This document shows positions 55,478-64,000 of a stretch of 64,000 bases of DNA, piece by piece; the stretch's first letter is position 1, and each line of letters opens with the position of its first letter. The position numbers and the translations under genes were made by a program. Under the pieces are notes generated by a model. The model searched no databases and was not told where the DNA came from. It saw nothing but the letters and a program-made list of their open reading frames with translations. The DNA lies in assembly GCF_021134715.1 (NCBI RefSeq), contig NC_060026.1:6935001-6999000 (forward strand), in the 5' to 3' direction. The stretch comes from Daphnia pulex. Taxonomy: Eukaryota; Arthropoda; Branchiopoda; Diplostraca; Daphniidae.

Positions 55478-55708
55478 CCGTAGACGTATCCGTTAACGTT
55501 TGGTTCGGTAGACTTCGGAAATGGTGGGGAATTCTTCGATTTATACTGTTTCCCTATTTCGATCAATTCCTCACCATACACAAAGTGAAATTTTGGGAGA
55601 CTCCTGTTCCAAATTTGTTGTTGTAAACAGTTTCGACACCGGATGCCATGAAAATAACACGGCTCGGATCAATTCCTCCCTCGCGTAGTTGTTTCAAATT
55701 GTGAATCT
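55478..55708 (-). pseudogene. Additional coding remnant upstream of the MULE-like exons
   Basis: Between an acceptor (AATTTAG) at about 55708 and a donor (GTAAGTT) at about 55478, one frame reads IHNLKQLREGGIDPSRVIFM and another CRNCLQQQIWNRSLPKFHFV then YGEELIEIGKQYKSKNSPPF. The second carries C-x3-H and C-x2-C pairs, a possible zinc site, and reads to the donor. Probably an upstream exon of the same element. Confidence 0.4.
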
Positions 55709-55719
55709 AAATTTTAAAA

Positions 55720-57500
55720 AAGTGACATAGAATAGTTAACATATATGAATATATATAAAGAAGTGACATAATAAATTCTATAAATGCACTTTCTTATTAT
55801 AAGAAAGTGAATTTTTTAAATTTAATAATAAATAAATAAATAAATAAAATAATGAATTTATTTTGGATTTTTTTAAGAAGGAGAGAGAGAAGAGACAGGA
55901 GTAAAGGCTAATACTGTTATTTGTTCGCAATCCAACTACACACAAGACAGAGAGAGAGAATCAAAAAGAGAAAAGAGAATAGACTTGGAACAAGACATAG
56001 TGGCGCGGCCCATTGGATTGTTGACTTTTTCGACTCTTATCAATCGATCCATCGACTCGACTACTAGAAAACATCCTTCAACTGTTACATCATTTCTATT
56101 CTTCTTCTTTTTCTTTAAAAAAAATAAGTCGTTTCATCCTCTTCCTTCCCCTTTGAAATTTGAAATGCAGCGACACGTTTGCCTCTAAAAACAACGGGAC
56201 GGGAATCAAACTCACAAAACTCACAAAAAACTCAAAAGAAAATTTGAACCGGCGAACATTTTCTTGTTTGTTTCTTTCCCCCTTTTTTCGATTTACACAC
56301 AAAGTTACGCGAAAAGGCAATTATCTTTATTAATGCAACGCATTTTATTCAGACACTTCCTTCCCCTTTTTTCTTATGTCACGTCAAAATACCGTAGGAA
56401 AGAAAAGAAAAAACCTACCCCCAAAAATTTGAACTTTTCGAATCAAATTTTTTGGAAACTTTTTTTTTTTAATTTCCCTCCCTCCCCCCCCCCCCCCCCC
56501 AAAAAAAAATGGTGGCCATGAGTCCAACAGGTTCGGGACACCCTGTTGTTTTTTTTTTGTAGATTTGGTTAATGCACGTGACAACCCTCTCCCGGAAAGA
56601 AGAAGAAGAAAAAACAAAATCGAAAAAGAAAATCCGCCCACAAACACACAAACACACAGGGAGCCGCTGGATGGATGGATGGACTAACGTCGAGTTGTTG
56701 ATCCTTCCCAACTTTTCTCTCTCTCCCGGCCATTCCCCCGTGAAAGAAAAAAGAAGGGGAGCAGAACACGTTCTCTCACTCTGTAGACTAGAAGAGGAAG
56801 GGTAAATGGATGGATGGATGGATATCGATTGTAACGGTGGTGGTGGCGGCAGCCTGGGCTCCTGCTCCAACAACAACAACAACGTCCAATTTCACGCGTA
56901 GCCAATCAGACAGACACGAGAGAGAAGTCTGTGCTGGCAACTAGTTTCCATGGCAACCCGACTGGACTAACTGGACATTTCCAACAAGGAAGAGAAATCA
57001 TTGGGAGCCAATCCCCAAATCGAATTTCACCAGAGGAGAATGAAGAAGAAGAAGAAGAGAAAAGACCCTTAACATTTCCCCTGGCGGTCATTTAAGGAAA
57101 AGAAAGAGAAGAAAAATCAGGATCGATCCTATTGGTGCGCAGTTTCTCTGAATGAGAAGAAGGAGGGACTTTTTGTGCGACGTGATGACGATAACAAGCT
57201 GCCCCCTCCCCCTCCTCCGATCCTGATGCTTGAGCTAAATATGGAAAATAGGAGCTGGAGGGAGGGGGAACGGCCAATCAACTTTGCTCATTTTCGACCA
57301 GAAATTTAATGAAGTCGAGGGAAATCACGAGACGGACTGATAAAGCCGGATTTATGCACTCCATTCCATCTCCCCTCCTCTTGAACAACAAAAATTAAAA
57401 CTGGAAACGTTCCAAAAAAGAAGAAGAAGAAAAATAAAAGGGACAAACGTGGAAATCCTTAACGAGGAGAAGAAGAAAAAGACGATTAGGGTCGATTAAA
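55720..57500. other. Low-complexity region
   Basis: GA/TC-rich tracts, a C17 run with an adjacent A run (about 56478-56510), GGAT repeats (56808-56822) and a GGT/GGC stretch near 56835. Small ORFs follow the simple sequence. The higher GC content at 56600-57300 could mark a promoter, but no transcript start or exon could be supported. Confidence 0.4.
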
Positions 57501-58324
57501 TTAAAATGTGGTACTCACATGATTTGAAATTTTGCCATTCAAATCTCCAGGTGAGTTTGACATATATCCAAACTTCGAATTTTTGTATGCGCTGTAAAAC
57601 AAAAAGATGTTTGCCATGTTCGATCCAGTTACATGGCTTTCAATTTCACCGTTGTGCAAATGCACGTGGCAATCTGAAATTCTTGCCAATATGGTTCCGG
57701 ATATCCCAACTTCTTGTACTACATGGATGTCGTATTCCAAACCAGTTTTCACCTTCAGATAGTTAAGTATTTTCCTAGAAATGAAAATTTCGTTATAGTA
57801 GTAAGACAGTGATGTTAGGTTATTGTTGTAGATCTGACCACTAGAGGTCGTACGGTCAAGGCAGACCCCTCAGATGCAGAGCCTGAATACAAGCAGTCTT
57901 CTACACACACTTGATGTTGTAACAGTTATTAAATTCAAATTTCTTTACCTTTCATTTTTATGATTGCTTCTTTTAGTGTTTGATACAGAGAATTGGGAAT
58001 GTGTTCGTTACTGGAACTACGGGAGACTAGAACAACGAAAAAAGTTGGCCTAGTAGATCTAATTTTCTTCAGTTTTTGGAGTGTCCAGATAGTGGACAGT
58101 GCTTTGATTGGCGGTGTTCCTTTATCTTTTTCGCGTGTACAATTATGGCAAATGAAGCTCTTTATGCCAAGGTTCCTGGTTCCGCCTAGATGTCCTAGGT
58201 GTTGACAATTCACACCGGATGGTTCTTGTAGAATTTTGACATTGGGCATAACTCCTCCTTCAGTATTACAGAATCCACTACTCTTAATAGGCGCCACTGA
58301 GATCGTCGCATCTTTACCTGTCAC
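57501..58324 (-). CDS. Uncertain minus-strand ORFs
   Basis: Two frames (57935-58324, 129 codons; 57501-57752, 83 codons) have balanced composition (TLQKLKKIRSTRPTFFVVLV; ARISDCHVHLHNGEIESHV). The first has H-L-GH and CHNC motifs, possibly a zinc knuckle. A donor after IIKMK (57956) and an acceptor at about 57773 exist, but the phases do not join the two ORFs; splicing would instead end the protein shortly after with KYLTI. No family was recognised. Either a small gene or a transposon remnant. Confidence 0.3.
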
Positions 58325-58541
58325 TTTAATATAAACGAGGAACTTTTTTAGAATTGGTTGGGGGCTGTGTGTGACTCAGGTACAGGTGGTCGCAAGTGGT
58401 AAATACACAATAGATGAAGAAGAAGGTCGTCACTTTAATATAAACGAGGAACTTTTTAGATTTGGTTGGGGGCTGTGTGTGACTCAGGTACAGGTGGTCG
58501 CAGGTGGTAAATAGTTAAATACACAATAGATGAAGAAGAAG
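58322..58541. repeat. 109 bp tandem duplication
   Basis: Units beginning CACTTTAATATAAACGAGG at 58322 and 58431 are almost identical through GACTCAGGTACAGGTGGTCG and AGATGAAGAAGAAGG, with a short insertion in the second. A recent duplication. Confidence 0.92.
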
Positions 58542-59643
58542 GGTCATAAACTTTTTCATCCGTCACCCAAACGGAAGTGGCCGAGTTGAACCGTTCCTTA
58601 CAAGAGCTTGCATTTCAAATAATATCTGTGCCAAATACAGTTTCGATATATTAGTATTAGTTGGTCATAGTATTGATGTATTAGTACCAATAACTATAAT
58701 CCTTCCACCAAATTTTCTTTTGCTTTCGATGCAATTTGAATTTGCGCCACGAATGCTGCGTTGCCATTTACGGCAAAGTGAAAAAAATCAGCCGTCGGGC
58801 TACAAATCGCAGTCTGATTACATGAAAGCCCCAGATTTTCATGTCAGATTTTATGTAACTTAATTCTATTTGATATTCTCTAAATTTTAAGCTTATTTCT
58901 AGATTTTATTCTTATGGGGTAAATTTCCACAAAAATCGATCAGTTTTCCGATTGTTGATCCCTTCCCCCACCCAAACGCCCCATCGCCCATCGTCAAGAC
59001 AAAGTTTTTTTTACTTGACTTTGTGGTGCCTTTCATTTTAAGAACCTAAAAAAAGTTATTCTTATGGGGTAAATCTGTGTCATTGTGGCTCCCGGACTAT
59101 AACTGATACAGTTATTGACAAAACTCAACCAAATTTCATGCCAAATTACTAGGCATGTATCTAAATAACATACTAAAAAAGTTTAATTTTATTAAAATCT
59201 ACTATTTTTCCCCTTACTGTCCCTCTTGACCCAGTGTCCCGGCCTACTCTTGTCTCCCCTAAGTCCACATTGAATCTCGCATTGAAAAAAAAACTAAATA
59301 TCACTTTAACTTACAGCAAGATTGCAGCTTTTTAAAAAACTAAACCCGGATTAGATTATGAAATTCCCTTAATTCAAGTTCAACACAATGGGTTAATTTA
59401 AGCATTGGTTTCAGACTGCAGCAGCCACATTCGTGACGGCAGTAACGGACTTCAGATAAGTGGTGCTGTTTAAGCACACACTGATTAGGTATTTTGATTT
59501 TAAATGAACCTTAATGAAATGGCTATTTTTAGATGTATTAAAATGTATTTTTTATTATTATTATTTCCCTAACTTTTATAGGTCATATCTCTTTTGATTT
59601 TTTTTTTTACTCAAACCCTGCTGACGCAGGTAGGTGACAATAT
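58542..59643. other. AT-rich intergenic region
   Basis: No genes. TTATTCTTATGGGGTAAAT occurs at 58906-58924 and again at 59057-59075, a small direct repeat. Confidence 0.4.
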
Positions 59644-59748
59644 TTTTGAACCACGCGCCTTGTGGTTTCTCGTTTTACTCACTAGATGGCTTCTGGGTTG
59701 TTGAACCTCGCGCGTCGAGGTTTCTTAATTAGTCGCTAGATGGCCTTG
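59644..59748 (+). repeat. Palindrome + TAGATGGC dimer repeat, copy 2
   Basis: Same layout as 25129-25224 and same orientation. First unit: GAACCACGCGCCTTGTGGTT then CACTAGATGGCTT. Second unit: GAACCTCGCGCGTCGAGGTT then TTAATTAGTCGCTAGATGGC. The palindromes are better preserved here. Confidence 0.75.
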
Positions 59749-60813
59749 TATTTATCGTTGAATTTTGAATGACTCAGCATTTTATTGACTGGTGTATTTG
59801 TATAATCAATTAGTTAAAATGGAATAATTACAAAAACCGAAAGCAGTTTGTTCGAATCTTGAGGACCGATCTACAACAGCAAAGAATCGGAAAAATAAGT
59901 TCATAATAAACACACAAATGCTACTCATATATGCATAAAAATCATGTGTACCGTCTTTCTTCAGTTGCGTAGCAGTAATACTAGAAATTACTTGATTCAA
60001 TCACTATGGAAGAAACTAATGAACAAAGCAAGGAAATTTCATAGAGAAAAGAAAATAGCAACCAAAACCTTATACAATAATTCATGTTTAATACAAAAAG
60101 ACACAAGACGAATTCACAGATGGGCCAGCTCATGAAAAGATTCACATTTATGGGTTGTGAGATAAGACAAAAATTCGACGGAACCAGAAACAGTAAAAAA
60201 AAAATATGCGTATTCAGCGACGTCTTTTGGACAGACCAGAAAGAAAAGTTAATTTACAAAAATAAAAACGCCGATGCAAACAAATATTGTAGTAGAGTGC
60301 TTGGTACCACGTTCACCTTCTTTTTATCCTGATTTTTAATTTCATGCTTGAAATCAATTTGGCACTCAAATAATATTTTCTAAAAGACGCCATAAGCAAA
60401 AGTACAAATGAGTTGTGGTTGATTTTGAATAATCAATTAAAAATGGTAATACGAAGACTTTTCAAAAAAGAAAAAGGCAAAGTGCAAAACACTGAACAGT
60501 AATTTTTTTGCTTTTTTTCAAATTGTGAACACGATGATAATACTGAAGAGTTTAGAAAACCTTGGCTTGTCTGTAACAGGATCGTCAATCTGTATGCTGA
60601 GGTGCGTACCGATTAAATTGAAAAATATAATGACAGACTAGCGAAATTCGAGAGGTGATGGTCAACTTTGTAAGTTTCCCATTCGATGTCTGCCCTGAAT
60701 ATGATGAGAAACAATCTGTCGCTCAACTTGTTATTTTTGCTTTCAACTATCAAGTCGTTGCTCAGTCTATTTTGCACGCTGAGCAAACAGCGCAACAACG
60801 TTGTTGAACATTC
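59749..60813. other. FoxP 3' flank and intergenic region
   Basis: Includes the FoxP 3' UTR at its right end. Plus-strand frames near 60000-60332 (VFSDVFWTDQKEKLIY) faintly recall the VFSDE motif of mariner-type transposases, but not enough to call. Confidence 0.4.
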
Positions 60814-63030
60814 TTATTTGGCGCTGCGGACAGTGTGTGTCATGAAGTCGGTGCCGGTGGTTGCCGAACTGGCGTCCATTAGTCTTGTTGAGGAGGCCGG
60901 ACCCACTTCGACTGTAATGGAAGCGCGTCCGGGGATAGTGTTTGCGAAGCCGTCTTCTTCTTCCTCATCTTCCTCGTCGTTGGATGCGGCAGCGGTCGAT
61001 GTGTTATTACTGGTCGAACGTTGGGCTCGCCAGGCTTTAAAATCCAGTGGCTCGTAATTTTCTGTTGAGGAAGCGTCGTTGTTATCCTCGTTATCGGTTC
61101 CGCTTGAATGATGGCCACCACCGTCAGCGCTGGTCTCGTGCTGCTGCTGCTTGATCACCACTAAACTACTGCCACCGGCCGGATTGCGGCAATAATACTC
61201 TTCTGAAGGTATAGCTGGCGCTTTCATGCTGCAACTACTAAGCTCCTCATCCGGAGCTTCCATCTTGACACGTTTTGCTCCTAGGACCAACGACCCATCG
61301 TGCATCTGGTGTTGGTGATGATGGAAGCCGGATGAACGATCCAGTGGACTTTGTGATGAAGAAGACTGGCTTCTGTGTAGAAAACTCATGTTGCTCTCTG
61401 CCAAAGCAGCCTGCAAGGAATTAGTTAAGTAATTAATAACAACTCTTTCATGTTACAAATTGCAATATTTTGCATTTCCAAAATATACCTGTAAACTGGC
61501 GTTGAGAGCTTCACCAAAAAGCGTCGGACTGGGCGTCATGCTGGGACTTTTCGATTGAACACCCCTGCGAAAAAGGCACGATTAAAATCGATTGATTCTT
61601 TCGAACGCAATGGCTGGGATAAAAAGTTGTCGGTGGGTGAAAAAAGAGGACAAAGATCCAAACAGAGAACAGAAAGCAGACCAAGCCAGATGGAAGCATG
61701 ATAAGGTGGAAGAGACTACTACTAAAATGTCACCAAACAACGTTGTTTCGACAAGCATGCCAGTAAATAAATATGAACAGTGCAGGTTTTTGCGGGAAAT
61801 CAGATTATCAGAATGATAAAGGGCCGCTATATAGTATCTTGAAAAAACAATTCGAATAATCTAGGCCATAGAAACCTTTTTCCATACAGGGAAATGGTCC
61901 TTGATCCCATTATTATTATTTTTTTTTTGCAAGATACTAACTGAAGTCTCTATAGCAAAATGAATGTAAAAACTCAAAGCAAGCAAACGGTACAAAGCGG
62001 ATTTTAATCGGAATCTTAAGCAGGGAAACTGAAAATGTGGCATTGTAATATTGCTGTTCGGATTGGTTTAAAAAAAGAAGCGTAATACGACCAAAAACAC
62101 GCAAAAATTCTTAGCTATTTTATAAATTGTGTTTCGTAAATATCTAAACAACGTTCATTCACGCCTATTACGTGCCTAATGCCAACCATGTATAGACTGG
62201 CTCTTGCACATCAATCAACAATCACCACCGCCAAATCGGCACTTTTTCTTCTCAGAGTAGTACCAACATCAAGATCTATTCTATTCGACACAATTGGTCA
62301 CAACGGGTATGCATCAAGACGCTGGCCAAACGAAAGAAGCGCACGAAATTCTGACCACTGACACCAGTTAATATTATTATATAGATGTCGTAAAGAGGAC
62401 TTGGACTAATGAATCCCACTCAGGGGACTACAGTTTTGCAGCTTTTGTACCCATCGTCTTGGGACCATTCGATCTTCAACTGGACTAACGATCAAGTATA
62501 GAACGAGCTATAATCATATATCTAGCAAAACTTGAACAACAGATTCATATTCGCTGAATCCAGAGAAGAGTGGTGCATTGACGATGGATGGTGCTACAAT
62601 TGACGACTGGAGGGTTTGTTTGTTTTTTTTTTTGTTTGTTTCTGTTTGAACACTTCGCTTACTGGGTCGCGATTTTGTCGCGATGAGCGCAAGGAGAGCG
62701 GATGGCCACATTCTTGCCGTCAGTTAAGATCAGGGGTCGTGCAGATTCGGCTCCGTCAGTGCTGTGATCTCGGATGGTTGACGACGACGCTGGTGGTTGC
62801 AGAGAATGCGGGGAAGTTGGACGATTTAGATTAAGCTGAAGTTGGTGGTGCTGGACGGCGGCGGCGGCCGCAGCAGCTGCTGCTGCAGGGATTTCAAATT
62901 TGCGCGGCCGGCCGCGCGCCAAGTGTCGACGTCGGACGAATTCGGCATCGTCGACCATCCAGTATGAACCAAAGTCGTCTTCGTATCGAACGAAGCATTT
63001 ATGCAGCGAGAGATTGGTGCGGATGGCGTT
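60814..63030 (-). CDS. FoxP: FoxP forkhead transcription factor, C-terminal exons
   Basis: Three minus-strand exons join in phase (62663-63030, 61489-61564, 60814-61410), giving about 347 residues. The first begins within the forkhead domain at [20 protein letters not shown], directly after the exon boundary typical of FOXP genes, and continues [12 protein letters not shown] and the AT-hook-like RGRPRK, then a polyalanine run. The short exon reads [20 protein letters not shown] and the last [15 protein letters not shown], which matches the vertebrate FOXP block ALNAAMQAALAES. The acidic Ser/Glu tail follows. The zinc finger, leucine zipper and first forkhead half lie on exons to the right, outside the window or in unplaced exons. 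FoxP acts as a nuclear transcriptional repressor. Confidence 0.93.
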
Positions 63031-64000
63031 CTTCGTTCCGAAAAGAGACAAAACAGAACGGTACCTCGACAAATTGTTCGTTGATTGTTTGACCCGTTAT
63101 AAAATGATATTTTATCTGAGTGCCTGTCCTTTGGTACCGCTATAATGACCAATTGTAACAAAATTTCCCCTAATTATTTCTGACTGTAACGGTAAATGTA
63201 AATCGATTTTAAAAAAGTAACTCTTATGTAATCAAATCATCTTTACAGCCGTGAAGAATCGATGCTGTAACGACAAGATGAAATTCCGGAAGCAACAGGG
63301 AAACGAAATGGAGTGGTGTTGTCCTTTTCCTTTTTTTTCCATGAACTTATAGTCATCGACCACTGGGCATCCGACCAACTGACAACCGTCCAGTTGGAGG
63401 AAGACAATAAGGCAATAAAGCAGCAAAGAGCAAATACAAATCCATCTGAGAGGAGCAGCAACTCCATTCCGATTGTAATATATCCGAAATAATGGGCGAC
63501 TTGGCCCAATCGACTGTGACATTCATGTACACGCGCGCTCTATGTTATTTTGTACACGTTTGCAGAACACACTCGGTCACATATGCCCAGTTGCTCTGAA
63601 TGTTATGTCCCGACAAAAGAACCAGACATCCATAGAAATTCATTTTGGCCGTAAGCCATTCGTTACAATCGCCTTTTCCATCGCTATTAAAAACCACCGA
63701 TTCTAAATGTCATTTGCGAGAATATCTCCCCGTAAAGAAAATATTAAACATATCTTAGTTAGTAGAGCTTTGATTCACTTATTTCCGAGCGCTTTGTGAA
63801 CAGTCCGTTAAAACGTGACCAAGAATGAAATGGATCCAGTTGGCATACTCAGACTCTGTGCGGTTATGCAGATGTTGATATCAGGCAAGTGCCGGTCAGG
63901 GACATGACAAGCTTAACGAAGCATATACGACCGAGGAATTTAAAAACAACACGGCCGGAAATATAGAGCTTAAGGTGTACATATATAGCTACGCAATGTG
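63031..64000 (-). other. FoxP intron
   Basis: Runs from the acceptor CGGAACGAAG (ending at 63031 on the minus strand) to the window end without an exon. No forkhead N-terminal half was found on the minus strand. Confidence 0.6.

Noticed and set aside
56384..56905. Several ORFs over the C17/A-run region
   Set aside because: Generated by homopolymers and GA-rich simple sequence; composition is not protein-like.
57501..58324. Two-exon gene joining both ORFs
   Set aside because: The available donor and acceptor phases do not connect the two frames, so only separate uncertain ORFs are reported.
60084..60332. Possible mariner transposase piece (VFSDVFWTDQ)
   Set aside because: Only a five-residue motif resemblance, no supporting downstream DDE blocks.

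Overview
The window looks like nuclear DNA of a cladoceran crustacean, most likely Daphnia. Coding genes have many short exons joined by mostly 50-90 bp GT-AG introns, the orthologues are arthropod-like (Warts, histamine-gated chloride channel, FoxP), intergenic DNA is AT-rich, and decayed DNA transposons are frequent. No rRNA, tRNA, CRISPR or bacterial-type operon was found. All gene models were built by hand from splice sites, reading phase and protein similarity.

Positions 1-25000 form a compact gene-rich block. In order it holds: the last exon of an unidentified + strand protein (to 1002); an actin N-acetyltransferase NAA80 homologue (+, 2503-3349); an SFT2-type Golgi vesicle protein (-, 4297-5002); a Regnase/ZC3H12 endoribonuclease (+, 9039-12036); a LAS1 pre-rRNA processing nuclease (-, 12600-15025), convergent with Regnase; the Hippo-pathway kinase Warts/LATS (+, 15948-21679), divergent from LAS1 and preceded by short upstream ORFs; and an unidentified coiled-coil protein (+, 23461-24751).

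Positions 25000-34000 and 43000-60500 are accessory and repeat-rich. They contain a BTB-domain fragment, a duplicated block (28640-31137 and 48040-49525) carrying a gene with proline-rich repeats and a half-RING C-terminus, an LTR-like remnant, a THAP-domain gene lying between inverted repeats, decayed Tc1/mariner, hAT, pogo and possible Mutator-like (MULE) transposase fragments, and several tandem repeats. A palindrome-plus-TAGATGGC dimer occurs at 25129 and again at 59644.

Between these regions lies a long gene (about 34268-42921, +) for a histamine-gated chloride channel with large AT-rich introns, one of which holds a 558 bp MITE. The window ends inside FoxP (-, 60814-63030), of which only the C-terminal exons, including the second half of the forkhead domain, are present.

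The genes do not form one pathway. The clearest relationships are positional: LAS1 and warts share a divergent upstream region of less than 1 kb, and Regnase and LAS1 converge with probably overlapping 3' ends. The most unusual observations are the ATGA-overlapping upstream ORFs of warts, the altered pore helix of the histamine channel, the half-RING repeat family, the THAP gene with a 141 bp intragenic repeat inside inverted repeats, and the palindrome/TAGATGGC dimers.
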